DNA of 31,433 nucleotides, taken from positions 1 through 31,433 of IMG/VR virus record IMGVR_UViG_3300002052_000024, one strand, 5' to 3'. This DNA comes from a virus. Below, one piece after another: positions 12,941 through 20,689 of this stretch. Position numbers and translations under genes: made by a program. The notes under the pieces are model-generated. The model did not search any database and was not told where the DNA came from. It saw only the letters and a program-made list of their open reading frames with translations. The number at the start of each line of letters is the position of its first letter. The stretch's first letter is position 1.

Positions 12941-13819
12941 GTGAATAAATTCAAAAGATATAGTGACCTTGAAAACTACTGGAATCTCGAAAAAATTATG
13001 GAGAGGTACAATCCTGATTTTGATAGAGATATGCCCCATTTCTGGCACGTTACTGAAAAGATTCATGGTTCAAATGTTTGTGTTTCAAACATGTATAAAG
13101 AGGGACCAGCATTCTTTACAAGAAATGGTAATCAGCTTCCAGCAGACTACCAAGAAGTTTTAAAGAAGTATGATTGGGAATTTCTTTTTAGACTCTATCC
13201 TGGTCTCAAATTTATATATGGTGAAATTGCTGGACCTAGAATCCAAAAGGGTGTTAATTACGGAGATGAAAGAAAGCTTTATATCTTTGATTATCATGAT
13301 GGTGAAGAATATCTAAGAATACCACGACAAGAAGAAGGCTTTGATTATGTGCCTGTCTGGTACACACCTATTACCAAAATCTCATACAATGACTTTTTAA
13401 CTTGGATACTTGATAGACTTAATCATGATCCTGTCTCAGCACTTAATCCCGATAAAGGAAATGTGGTTGAAGGGTTTGTGGTAAAGTGTGTCTCAATGCC
13501 GATGCTAACTAAGGAAACACGTTTCATCTTCAAAGTTAAACATCCAAAATTCGAAGAAAGAGTTAGAGGGCCAAAGAAAGAAAAGAAGTTTGATGATATT
13601 GATTACACTATTGTTGATCAATATATCAATGAGAACAGAATAATGTCTGCTATGTCCAAATATCCTGGATTTAGGAAACACCAAATAGGTGATGTTATGA
13701 GAGAGATCGTTCAGGATGTTGAAAAAGACATGAAGAAAGATGGTTATAGATGGGATAAAAAATATGGTAAGAGGATTGCAGCATTTGCCCAAAAAACTGT
13801 TGTACAGGGAGCAGAATAA
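12941..13819 (+). CDS. T4 Rnl2-type RNA ligase, 292 aa
   Basis: A GTG start at 12941 has AAGGAG (12929-12934) six bases upstream; the first in-frame ATG would delete 18 residues. Nucleotidyltransferase motifs are in order: motif I EKIHGSN with adenylated Lys40, motif III FIYGEIAG (91-98), motif IV VEGFVVK (about 175-182) and motif V FKVKHPKF (about 202-209). This KxHGxN pattern is that of the Rnl2 family, which seals 3'-OH/5'-phosphate RNA ends using ATP. The C-terminal third is basic and probably helical, as in Rnl2. In phages such enzymes repair host-cleaved tRNAs; here the substrate might also be the adjoining structured RNA, which is speculation. The stop overlaps the next ATG. Confidence 0.9.
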   Translation: MNKFKRYSDLENYWNLEKIMERYNPDFDRDMPHFWHVTEKIHGSNVCVSNMYKEGPAFFTRNGNQLPADYQEVLKKYDWEFLFRLYPGLKFIYGEIAGPRIQKGVNYGDERKLYIFDYHDGEEYLRIPRQEEGFDYVPVWYTPITKISYNDFLTWILDRLNHDPVSALNPDKGNVVEGFVVKCVSMPMLTKETRFIFKVKHPKFEERVRGPKKEKKFDDIDYTIVDQYINENRIMSAMSKYPGFRKHQIGDVMREIVQDVEKDMKKDGYRWDKKYGKRIAAFAQKTVVQGAE

Positions 13820-14400
13820 TGGTTAAACTAAGTCCAGGTAATATGAAACTAGGAAAGCTTACAAATATATCATTAACACCTATATTATCATGTCAAAAGG
13901 GTGTTCCATGCAGTAAAAAAGATTGTTATGCTCTGAAAGCTTATAGAATGTATAAGAATGTTCGTGAATGTTGGGATTCAAATTATAGATATTATCTTGA
14001 GAATAATGAAGGATTTTTCGACAATATCATAGAACAGTTAAATAAAAAGAAACCTGAAAGATTTCGATGGCACGTTGCTGGTGATATTGTTGATCAGAAA
14101 TATTTTAATGGCATGGTTAGGGTAGCAGAAATCCTACCTGACACTAGTTTTTTATGTTATACGAAAAAATATGAATTAGATTTTAGCAATGCACCAAGAA
14201 ATTTAAGAATAGTGATAAGTGCTTGGCCTGGACTTGAAATTCCAAAGAAGCTTTATAGTATGCCAATTGCATGGTTATCAGAAGATACAAGAAGACCAGA
14301 AAAAAGACAACATAGAATTTGTAATGATGATTGTCCTGATTGTGGTTATTTGTGTTATGAAGTTGGATCTAAATTTGATGTAGTATTTGACAAACACTAG
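13819..14400 (+). CDS. GP88-family phage protein, 193 aa
   Basis: The start overlaps the ligase stop by one base. The N-terminus KLSPGNMKLGKLTNISLTP followed by CQKGVPCSKKDCYALKA matches, from memory, the mycobacteriophage 'gene 88' family (LSxGNxKLG ... C...C..CYA). Further conserved-looking parts are RFRWHVAGDIVD, SFLCYTKKYE and a C-terminal Cys cluster CNDDCPDCGYLCYE. The clustered cysteines suggest a metal or iron-sulfur site. The biochemical role of the family is not known to me. Its tight coupling to the RNA ligase hints at a shared pathway. Confidence 0.75.
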   Translation: MVKLSPGNMKLGKLTNISLTPILSCQKGVPCSKKDCYALKAYRMYKNVRECWDSNYRYYLENNEGFFDNIIEQLNKKKPERFRWHVAGDIVDQKYFNGMVRVAEILPDTSFLCYTKKYELDFSNAPRNLRIVISAWPGLEIPKKLYSMPIAWLSEDTRRPEKRQHRICNDDCPDCGYLCYEVGSKFDVVFDKH

Positions 14401-14410
14401 GAGGGTAATA

Positions 14411-14776
14411 ATGTTAGATGAAAATATGGATTTATTAGATAGAATGTTATGGATATACCTCTGTCTCCAAACAGATGTACAAGGTATAAGTGTTTCAACT
14501 GCTATTGAGATATCCAAGGAAGCAAGAAAGAATGGCTTATGGGATATTTGCAAAGACTACCTTAAAGAAGAATTAAAAGAAGCTGCAAATCTAATTGCAA
14601 ATCAAATGATTGAAGAGCATGAAGAAGAACTTTGCCCAGGATGTGGCTCTGAAGGTCCATTACATGCTAGATTCTGTGAGGATGAAAGATATTACCAGAC
14701 CTGCAATGATGTTGAGCCAGAAGAAAAAGCAAAGTCAGGTTGTAAATCAAGTCATATGTTTAGTGATATAATATGA
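14411..14776 (+). CDS. hypothetical protein with zinc-binding C-terminus, 121 aa
   Basis: ATG 14411 follows GGAGGG at 14400-14405; a TTG at 14387 inside the previous gene is less likely. The N-terminal 75 residues are helical (MDLLDRMLWIYLCLQ, KDYLKEELKEAANLIANQM). The end contains CPGC, then C and C in RFCEDERYYQTC and GCKSSH, a likely zinc site. No family is recognised. Confidence 0.65.
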   Translation: MLDENMDLLDRMLWIYLCLQTDVQGISVSTAIEISKEARKNGLWDICKDYLKEELKEAANLIANQMIEEHEEELCPGCGSEGPLHARFCEDERYYQTCNDVEPEEKAKSGCKSSHMFSDII

Positions 14777-14928
14777 TAGAAGTAGCAGAAACAATATATA
14801 GATTAACAGAAGCTATGAACGAACTTCCTCTAGCAGCAAAAGATGGAAGACAGGCAATAGAGGAAGCTATAGTTTCACTTTGTAAACAATTAAATGGCAC
14901 TACACAAACCAGAACACAAGACAATTAA
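14773..14928 (+). CDS. small helical protein, 51 aa
   Basis: A 51-residue frame starts at an ATGA overlap with the upstream gene and ends at TAA 14926. The product (MIEVAETIYRLTEAMNELP ... AIEEAIVSLCKQL) is a helical hairpin. No clear SD is seen, so translation would depend on coupling. It overlaps the next gene's presumed start by 35 bases, which is unusual here and leaves one of the two starts uncertain. Confidence 0.5.
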   Translation: MIEVAETIYRLTEAMNELPLAAKDGRQAIEEAIVSLCKQLNGTTQTRTQDN

Positions 14929-15208
14929 GTATTGGATTCTCTGGTTACCATTAACTATTGGTTTTATCATTGTTTGGCCAATAGCTTGCTTAATAAAAGG
15001 CTACAAATGGACTAGGGATGGATGGTTGAGAGATTGGGAAGATTATATAGATGATCCATTTGACTATATAAAGGAGTGGATTCATTGCAGACGTATACCT
15101 TTTACCAACTATCAAATCAATATAAGTTTTTTAATGAATCATCGTGAGACCACATGGGATATAATAAGACCCCATGGAGAGTATGATAACTGTGATCCAG
15201 AAGACTAA
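14894..15208 (+). CDS. membrane protein, 104 aa
   Basis: The first in-frame ATG (14894) lies within the end of the preceding gene and lacks a good SD; no later Met gives a sensible start. One clear membrane helix (YWILWLPLTIGFIIVWPIACLI, residues 13-34) is followed by a Trp/Asp-rich part (RDGWLRDWEDYIDDPFDYI) that should face the cytoplasm or periplasm. The function is unknown. Confidence 0.6.
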   Translation: MALHKPEHKTIKYWILWLPLTIGFIIVWPIACLIKGYKWTRDGWLRDWEDYIDDPFDYIKEWIHCRRIPFTNYQINISFLMNHRETTWDIIRPHGEYDNCDPED

Positions 15209-15228
15209 CTAAGGAGGACATATGGTAA

Positions 15229-16335
15229 ATGGCATTAAAAATTGTTAAAGGGACGTTTTCAATTTGGAGTTATGTGGGGGATGTACAGGGATGTGGAACA
15301 ATTAGAGTTATCTGGCCATTTTTTCTTTTAAACCATTATAGAATGAAGGATGTGAAATTTACAGCATTCTTTGCACCTTACTTTGTGCATCATCCAGATT
15401 TCTATCGTAACTACGGCATTTGTCAGTTTCAAAGATCAGCAACAGAAACCCATCTACAAATCTTCAAGCATTTTAGAGATGTTATTAAGAAACATACTAA
15501 GACTGGTCTTGTATATGAAATAGATGATCTTCTAGTTGATATACCTGAATGGAATTATGCCAATGAATATTACAAGAAGTATTTTCCATATATTAAAGAG
15601 ATGATGGGAATTGCCGATGGTATAACAGTATCAACCGAAAGATTGAAAACAATTTATTCTGAATATAATGATAATATTGAAGTAGTACCTAATCATCTTC
15701 CAAAGCATGTTTGGGGTCCAATATTCCCTAAACATCATAATGAACCAAGAGAATTAAAACATGGAGAAAAACCTAGAATATTATGGGCAGGATCTCAGAA
15801 CCATTTTGTAAGAAAAATAGATAAAGTTCATAAGGGACTTGAAGGTGGTGATTTTGGAAATAAACTGTTGGACTTTATTAGAAAGACAACAGATATATAT
15901 CAATGGGTATTCGTAGGAGCAATGCCTGTAGAACTTGAGCCTGTAAAGAATAAAATAGAATTTCATAATTGGGTTCCTGTTTTCGAATATCCACAATATG
16001 TAAAAAATTTAGATACTGATTTTGGTATAGCACCTTTAGAGGATAATGTTTTCAATGCATGTAAAAGCAATATTAAAATGCTTGAATATACTGCATGTGG
16101 AATCCCTGCTGTATACTCTAATGTTGAGCCATATTGGAAAGCAAGCCTTAAAGCTAACAATGAAGAGGAAATGATTTCTCATGTTGAAGATCTGGCTAAA
16201 GATGTTTCACTAAGAGGAAAAATATTCAATAGAGATCAAAACACTGTTGCTGGTCAGCTATGGTGGGAAGAATCCGGTAACCTAAAGCTTTATGCCAATT
16301 CGTATCTAAAACTATTTGGTAGGAGGTTACCGTAA
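15229..16335 (+). CDS. glycosyltransferase, GT-B type, 368 aa
   Basis: ATG 15229 lies ten bases after AAGGAGGA (15211-15218); an ATG at 15222 opens only a short frame. The layout is that of GT-B (GT4-like) enzymes seen in phages: an N-terminal Rossmann-like half with VYEIDDLLVDIP (about 98-109) and ADGITVSTERLK (about 129-140), then VVPNHLP, and a C-terminal half with PRILWAGSQNHF, WVFVGAMP, FGIAPLEDNVFNACKSN and KMLEYTACGIPAV, where the acidic and Lys residues bind the nucleotide-sugar. The donor and acceptor are unknown: phage DNA modification, virion decoration or host surface change are all possible. The stop overlaps the next ATG by one base. Confidence 0.85.
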   Translation: MALKIVKGTFSIWSYVGDVQGCGTIRVIWPFFLLNHYRMKDVKFTAFFAPYFVHHPDFYRNYGICQFQRSATETHLQIFKHFRDVIKKHTKTGLVYEIDDLLVDIPEWNYANEYYKKYFPYIKEMMGIADGITVSTERLKTIYSEYNDNIEVVPNHLPKHVWGPIFPKHHNEPRELKHGEKPRILWAGSQNHFVRKIDKVHKGLEGGDFGNKLLDFIRKTTDIYQWVFVGAMPVELEPVKNKIEFHNWVPVFEYPQYVKNLDTDFGIAPLEDNVFNACKSNIKMLEYTACGIPAVYSNVEPYWKASLKANNEEEMISHVEDLAKDVSLRGKIFNRDQNTVAGQLWWEESGNLKLYANSYLKLFGRRLP

Positions 16336-16760
16336 TGGACTGTCTTTCAATTAATCAAAAAGTTTGGGTTGTTAAAAGAAACTACATGGAAAATTCATTT
16401 GGAATGAATATGGTTGAAACAGAGCCTTTCAAAGTTGCAGAGTTAAGAGTAATAAGTATACAGGCTAGAACAAATCCTGATCGTACTTATATTACATATA
16501 AGCTTGCAGAGGAAATAGGTTATAAACCTGAAATTAATGATATGAGACCTTTTGAAGGACTAACGGATGAGTTTAGAGAGGATGAAGTTTTCACTTCTTT
16601 TGAATCGGCAATTTTAAGTATACTTGAAATGATAGATGAAAGATCAGGTGAGTTACAGGAAATAAGACAGCATTATCTAAATATGTTACAAGAACATAAT
16701 TTTAAAGACTATGGTAACTCTAACTGGATTGATGAGGATCTGTTCAAGATGCAAGGCTGA
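16335..16760 (+). CDS. hypothetical protein, 141 aa
   Basis: The start overlaps the glycosyltransferase stop; AGGAGG at 16321-16326 is the ribosome-binding site. The first half is beta-rich (QKVWVVKRNYMENSF, ELRVISIQART, TYITYKLAEEIGY), perhaps an SH3-like or small barrel domain, and the second is helical (SFESAILSILEMIDERSGELQEIRQHYL). No function is recognised. Neighbourhood to a glycosyltransferase is the only clue. Confidence 0.65.
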   Translation: MDCLSINQKVWVVKRNYMENSFGMNMVETEPFKVAELRVISIQARTNPDRTYITYKLAEEIGYKPEINDMRPFEGLTDEFREDEVFTSFESAILSILEMIDERSGELQEIRQHYLNMLQEHNFKDYGNSNWIDEDLFKMQG

Positions 16761-16761
16761 A

Positions 16762-16890
16762 ATGGTTCGAATAATCCACCATGCTTTAGATGGTGTTGAT
16801 TGGTGGGTTTGTATTTGGTGTTATAGGGAAGATAAAATTAAGAGAAAATGGTGGAGGAAAATTTTCAAGGGAGAGAAAAAATTTACGTGA
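16762..16890 (+). CDS. tiny basic Trp-rich protein, 42 aa
   Basis: A frame from ATG 16762 to TGA 16888 fills the gap between two larger genes. The product (MVRIIHHALDGVDWWVCIWC ...) has a CIWC pair and a very basic Trp-rich tail (RKWWRKIFKGEKKFT). The ribosome-binding site is weak. Such small basic phage proteins often act on host proteins; this is not shown here. Confidence 0.45.
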   Translation: MVRIIHHALDGVDWWVCIWCYREDKIKRKWWRKIFKGEKKFT

Positions 16891-16893
16891 TAG

Positions 16894-17151
16894 ATGTTTA
16901 ATGATATACTAGATTCAAGACCTATTCCCAAGGAAATAGTTAAAGCTGCAAGGGAATGGGTAGAATATGAACTTAACAGAGTTTACGGCAAACGAAATCC
17001 GATTTATGTTCCATCTTTACAGGGAGAAGCAGAGAGAATGCTTACTTATAGACTTGGAAAGAAATGGAAGATGAAGCATAAGGTAGAGATACGTGTTAAT
17101 GGAGCTAATGGTAGAAGAGATATAACTGTTATAATAAAAGATTGGGATTAA
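16894..17151 (+). CDS. small basic protein, 85 aa
   Basis: ATG 16894, with a weak upstream GGGAGAG. The protein has an N-terminal helix (IPKEIVKAAREWVEYELNRVY), a basic middle (RLGKKWKMKHK) and a C-terminal strand (KVEIRVNGANGRRDITVII). A nucleic-acid-binding role fits the charge but no motif supports it. The next gene begins one base after its stop. Confidence 0.6.
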   Translation: MFNDILDSRPIPKEIVKAAREWVEYELNRVYGKRNPIYVPSLQGEAERMLTYRLGKKWKMKHKVEIRVNGANGRRDITVIIKDWD

Positions 17152-17784
17152 ATGGTTTATACTGATTGGGATATATACTGTGCTTTTAGAAAGGCTCAAG
17201 CAAACTATTTGAGCAGACCATATAGACTGCCAAAGAATTGGGAGAAGTTTAAAACCAGAATGACGAAAACAAATCTGGAAGCATTAGAATTAGCAACAAA
17301 TTTTTTTAATACTAAATGGAGCAAGATAAATCCTGAACGATATTTTTCTACAGGATTTAATCTACATGGTAAGGGCTTTACATATTCAAGGTTTTTCGAC
17401 AAGAAAAATATGCTCAAATATATTAAAGATGATAAGATGCTGAAGAGGGATTTGGAATTGAACAAGAGATCTCTTATAGAGTCTGCTAAATTCGTAAAGC
17501 AGTATATGAGCATGAGAAATGGTGTAAATCCTAAAGTCTCATTGCTTAGACAATACTCTTGTATAAAAGAAGGAAATATGTATGTTCCTGTTCTGCATTA
17601 CATTCAGGGTCATATTGATACATACTTTCTTGTTTGGTTGATAAGGAGAGGGCTTGTTAAGATTGATGAAGATCATAGTCCTCATGTGCCTTACATAGTA
17701 GAAAAGTACAGAGAGCACATGGCAGTTATTAACAAGGAACCCATTTTGAAGTTCCTGGAGAGAATGAGGGAGTATATAGGATGA
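17152..17784 (+). CDS. hypothetical protein, 210 aa
   Basis: ATG 17152 directly follows the TAA of the preceding gene. The protein is basic and rich in Tyr, Lys and Arg throughout (YLSRPYRLPKNWEKFKTRM, FFDKKNMLKYIKDDKMLK), and predicted mainly helical. No catalytic motif or membrane segment is visible. It overlaps the next ATG by four bases. It could be a DNA-binding or virion-associated protein, but this cannot be supported further. Confidence 0.7.
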   Translation: MVYTDWDIYCAFRKAQANYLSRPYRLPKNWEKFKTRMTKTNLEALELATNFFNTKWSKINPERYFSTGFNLHGKGFTYSRFFDKKNMLKYIKDDKMLKRDLELNKRSLIESAKFVKQYMSMRNGVNPKVSLLRQYSCIKEGNMYVPVLHYIQGHIDTYFLVWLIRRGLVKIDEDHSPHVPYIVEKYREHMAVINKEPILKFLERMREYIG

Positions 17785-18260
17785 GTAAGAAACTTCAGAA
17801 ATTTATTGAAACTGCACTGGTAGAGGTTGATGCTAAAATTAAAAAGCTTGAAGATAAGCTACGTGAAGAGAATGCAGATAATCTCGATGAAGATAAACTA
17901 TCAAAGGCTCTTGACTGCCAGAAAGTTATAATGCTTATGCAAGCTACTATAAAAGGTGGTATAAAGTGGCTTGCAACAAAGAACATAGAAGGTGAAGTTG
18001 CCATATCTTTTGTAGCATCTAATTTAGATGTCTTGACAAAACAAGACAATCCATCATTAATTTGCAATTATACTTACATGCAACCAGAGACAATTGAAGA
18101 TCTAGAATATCATTTTGATGTATTAATGACATTTCTGGAAGCAAAGAAATTAGGATGGAAATCTGGAGTATATACACATAAAGATGTAAAAGAATTTAGA
18201 AAGAAAACAGAGCAACAAGCTAAGGAGTATGAAACCTTTGTTGTGAGGGGGAGAGTATGA
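17781..18260 (+). CDS. hypothetical helical protein, 159 aa
   Basis: ATGA overlap with the upstream gene. The N-terminal 40 residues are a charged coiled-coil-like helix (VEVDAKIKKLEDKLREEN). The middle (VIMLMQATIKGGIKWLATK, EGEVAISFVASNLDVL) is hydrophobic alpha/beta and the C-terminus again helical. SD is not obvious, so translational coupling is likely. The function is unknown. Confidence 0.7.
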   Translation: MSKKLQKFIETALVEVDAKIKKLEDKLREENADNLDEDKLSKALDCQKVIMLMQATIKGGIKWLATKNIEGEVAISFVASNLDVLTKQDNPSLICNYTYMQPETIEDLEYHFDVLMTFLEAKKLGWKSGVYTHKDVKEFRKKTEQQAKEYETFVVRGRV

Positions 18261-18412
18261 CAAAAGTTGAAAAGATTTATGGAGAATCTAAGCTAGAAGA
18301 GCTTCTTCAAGACCTAGAGAATAGAGGAATTAAACCTAACAATGTTTTATCAGATGGTGGAAAATACTATACAGTCATTTATGAAGAAACAAATATTTTA
18401 AATGAAGGTTAA
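18257..18412 (+). CDS. small hypothetical protein, 51 aa
   Basis: ATGA overlap and a good SD (GAGGGGGAGAG, 18245-18255) support this 51-residue gene. The sequence (MTKVEKIYGESKLEELLQDL ... KYYTVIYEETNI) predicts helix, turn, two strands. The stop codon overlaps the -35 box of the promoter at 18409. The function is unknown. Confidence 0.65.
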   Translation: MTKVEKIYGESKLEELLQDLENRGIKPNNVLSDGGKYYTVIYEETNILNEG

Positions 18413-18437
18413 CAAATACAAATAACCGTGTTACAAT
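18409..18437 (+). promoter_or_regulatory. putative sigma70-type promoter of the exported-protein cassette
   Basis: TTAACA (18409-18414), 17 bases, TACAAT (18432-18437). The bases after the -35 (AATACAAA) resemble those at 2359 (AATACTTA). Transcription near 18444 would give a 25-base leader containing AGGAG before ATG 18469. It starts the unit that ends at the terminator 20953-20984. Confidence 0.6.
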
Positions 18438-18468
18438 TAAGGTAAATCAAACCTGTTAGGAGAATAAA

Positions 18469-19011
18469 ATGTATAAATGGAGAATGAGGTTAGCATTGCT
18501 AATTGCAATTATGTTTGCATTTGGTTGCACCACTATTCGTCTGGTTACCAAAGATGGTATACCACTTCCACAAGAATCAATCCAAATAACAAATCCCCAA
18601 ACAGGCATAACTGTAGAGTCAGTATTCATCAGGTATTATGAGGATTCACCAGAATCAATCTATCCTGAGTACCTAGAATTTAATAAGATCAATCATCTTT
18701 CCGATACCGATACCCAAAAGACAACTAATGTAATTTTGTTTCTCAGAATATGGAACAAGAGAGAAGTTCCATATAAGGTAATAAAGTATATAAGATATGG
18801 TGATGGTAAAAATGATTTCACAAAAAGTGTTGTATATAAGGGTAAAGATGTTGTAAGGCATTTCCAATTAGAAATGCCAATTGTTGAAGATAGACTTATT
18901 CAGATTCAAGCAGACGTTGCAGATGGTGAAGGTGACGTTATCTTCAAGTTGGGTTACTTTAACGTCAAGTTTGGATCTAAAAATATAGATGAGGGGATTA
19001 AAATAAAATAA
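18469..19011 (+). CDS. predicted lipoprotein, 180 aa
   Basis: ATG 18469 follows TTAGGAGAA (18456-18464). The N-terminus MYKWRMRLALLIAIMFAFGC is a lipoprotein signal with a lipobox-like AFGC ending at Cys20, so the mature protein should be acylated and membrane-attached, in the outer leaflet of the inner membrane or in the outer membrane. The mature part begins TTIRLVTKDGIPLP and is beta-rich, with segments (VILFLRIWNKREVPYKVI, VIFKLGYFNVKFG) like an immunoglobulin-type fold. Phage lipoproteins can block receptors or superinfecting phage. Its place at the head of a cassette of exported proteins supports an envelope role. Confidence 0.7.
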   Translation: MYKWRMRLALLIAIMFAFGCTTIRLVTKDGIPLPQESIQITNPQTGITVESVFIRYYEDSPESIYPEYLEFNKINHLSDTDTQKTTNVILFLRIWNKREVPYKVIKYIRYGDGKNDFTKSVVYKGKDVVRHFQLEMPIVEDRLIQIQADVADGEGDVIFKLGYFNVKFGSKNIDEGIKIK

Positions 19012-19027
19012 GAAAGGAGGGTTGTAC

Positions 19028-19552
19028 ATGTTGAAAAAATTGTGTGCTGGAATTGTTGTTATTCTTGCAGTACTTGCCATTTCTGTTCCTTCATTTGCAC
19101 AGCAAGATTATGAAGTAGTAAAGTTCCCTTGTAATTTTTGTTCATGGGGCTTTACAAAAAATCACCAGAACCTTGATGTTGATATTTCTCATAATGGTGG
19201 TGTGACTAAAACTGAGATTGCTGCTTCACAGAAAATGGTAACAGGAACATATACTCACACGTCAACATATACACATACACCAAAATATTGGGGGTTCTGG
19301 CAAAGAAAATGGTTCAGGTTTCCCATTGATGTAGCTTTTGGATGGGATTGTGAATATGTTAGTAACTATCAGTACCAGGAATGGTCAGGAAACGGAATAA
19401 CAATTAAGCAACAACAGTGGGCATTTGCCAATGCTCAGAGCAGAAGTTCTAGCTATAGCTCAAGCTTTTCTAGTTCTTGTATTCATGCACTTGGATTGAG
19501 CCATAGTCGTAGTCGTAGTTGCTCTTACAGCACTGGTGGGGGTCTACGATAA
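19028..19552 (+). CDS. secreted Ser/Arg-rich protein, 174 aa
   Basis: ATG 19028 follows AAAGGAGGG (19013-19021); a TTG at 19022 is less likely. A Sec signal (residues 1-24, ending VPSFA) precedes a mature protein starting QQDYEVVKFPCNFCSW. The middle has repetitive Thr/His (GTYTHTSTYTHTPKYWGFW) and aromatic segments. The C-terminal 45 residues are low complexity (SRSSSYSSSFSSSC, SHSRSRSCSYS). No family is recognised. It may be periplasmic, surface-exposed or virion-associated. Confidence 0.7.
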   Translation: MLKKLCAGIVVILAVLAISVPSFAQQDYEVVKFPCNFCSWGFTKNHQNLDVDISHNGGVTKTEIAASQKMVTGTYTHTSTYTHTPKYWGFWQRKWFRFPIDVAFGWDCEYVSNYQYQEWSGNGITIKQQQWAFANAQSRSSSYSSSFSSSCIHALGLSHSRSRSCSYSTGGGLR

Positions 19553-19593
19553 ACAAAAACAAATTAAATTAAATCTTAGAAAGGAGTACAAGT

Positions 19594-20676
19594 ATGAAAA
19601 AATTGTTAATGTGTTTAGTAGTAATTTTTGCTGCATTGGCATTGACTGTTCCTGCAATGGCAGCAGGTGATGCAGAGAATAACTTCTCTCCTGGTGCTGT
19701 TGCAGTTGGTGGTCCTGTCAATAACAACACTGGTATTATTGGCAACGGTAATACCATGTCTTCATCTACAGTCAATGGTGGTGTAAAGGCATATGGTGGT
19801 GATGCTGATGTTGATGTAAACATTGGTAACTCTGGTTCAGTGTTCGGTGATGCAAAATCATTCTCACCTGAAGCTAATGCTTCTATTGGTGATATTGACA
19901 ATAGCACTCGTAATACTAATATGAACATGAATACCAACATGAACAGCAATGAGAATGACAACACCAATGTCAATGTTAATGACAACAACAATGACAATGA
20001 CAACACCAATGTCAATAACAATGAACAGGGGCAGTCACAAGGTCAGGGACAGTCACAGTCCATTAATATTGAAGCAGCAGAAATTCCAAGGCAATTTGCT
20101 ATTGGTACAGAGATCAACTATCCTGGTATGCCTGGATACTTTGGTCCAGCTACCAATCAACCAAACTATGTTAAAGCTGAAATTATCACTGAGTTTCAGA
20201 AAGAATTTACAAGAGAGTATGTTGAAGCTGCACTTACCTCTCATTCTGGAACAAGCCTTAGCATGAAGAAAAGATTCCATTACTACACTGGTAAGAAGGC
20301 TTCAGCAGACCGTAAGGCAACTGATGCTCTTACTGTTACCATCAATAAACCTGAAGGTAAAAAAGTTAGAGTAGTTGGTTACTGCAACATCTGGTCAACC
20401 AGTGTAAACAAAGACTCCTTGGACGTTTTCTTTTCTGCATTGCAGGATATGTTGAATGTCGAAGGTGGTGCTAACACTGTATGGCTTACTGGTGAAGGTG
20501 CAATGCAAGTTGTTAAGTCATTCGGATGGGGTATTGGTCTCAACTACTCCCATGCATTTGTGAATGGCAACAATGACCAATCCGGTAATGCTACAGGTGG
20601 TACTGGCATCAGTGGTGGTGAAGCTGGATACAGAGCAAAGCCCTTTATGCAACTACAACTTCTGATAGTTGAGTAA
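19594..20676 (+). CDS. secreted Asn-rich, QGQ-linker protein, 360 aa
   Basis: AAAGGAG (19580-19586) precedes ATG 19594. A Sec signal (residues 1-23, ending VPAMA) is followed by a Gly/Asn/Ser-rich segment (about 24-105), a low-complexity Asn tract (about 106-148, repeats of NxN and NDN), a QGQSQGQGQSQS linker (about 150-160), then a folded alpha/beta domain (about 165-360; ITEFQKEFTREYVEAALT, VRVVGYCNIWST, FGWGIGLNYSHAF). The linker and tract probably act as a flexible spacer, and the C-terminal domain carries the function, which is unknown. The base composition of this gene is less AT-rich than its neighbours. Direct repeats are at 19954-20016. Confidence 0.75.
   Translation: MKKLLMCLVVIFAALALTVPAMAAGDAENNFSPGAVAVGGPVNNNTGIIGNGNTMSSSTVNGGVKAYGGDADVDVNIGNSGSVFGDAKSFSPEANASIGDIDNSTRNTNMNMNTNMNSNENDNTNVNVNDNNNDNDNTNVNNNEQGQSQGQGQSQSINIEAAEIPRQFAIGTEINYPGMPGYFGPATNQPNYVKAEIITEFQKEFTREYVEAALTSHSGTSLSMKKRFHYYTGKKASADRKATDALTVTINKPEGKKVRVVGYCNIWSTSVNKDSLDVFFSALQDMLNVEGGANTVWLTGEGAMQVVKSFGWGIGLNYSHAFVNGNNDQSGNATGGTGISGGEAGYRAKPFMQLQLLIVE
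19954..20016 (+). repeat. direct repeat in the Asn-rich tract
   Basis: A 21-base unit (AATGACAACACCAATGTCAAT) occurs at 19954-19974 and again at 19996-20016, 42 bases apart, in frame, encoding NDNTNVN twice. Further NDN and NVN codons lie around it. This is a coding minisatellite that could change length by slippage or recombination without breaking the frame. Confidence 0.8.
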
Positions 20677-20689
20677 AGGTAGGTGACCT

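Noticed and set aside
16882-16910. Promoter TTTACG-N17-TATACT
   Set aside because: The boxes and spacing are good, but the -10 lies within the start of the gene at 16894 and any transcript would lack that gene's start; A/T-rich coding sequence yields such matches by chance. Retained only as a possibility.
19954-20016. CRISPR-like repeat
   Set aside because: Only two identical 21-base units, in frame within a coding gene and encoding an Asn tract, with a short spacer also coding for NDN; not a palindromic repeat-spacer array.
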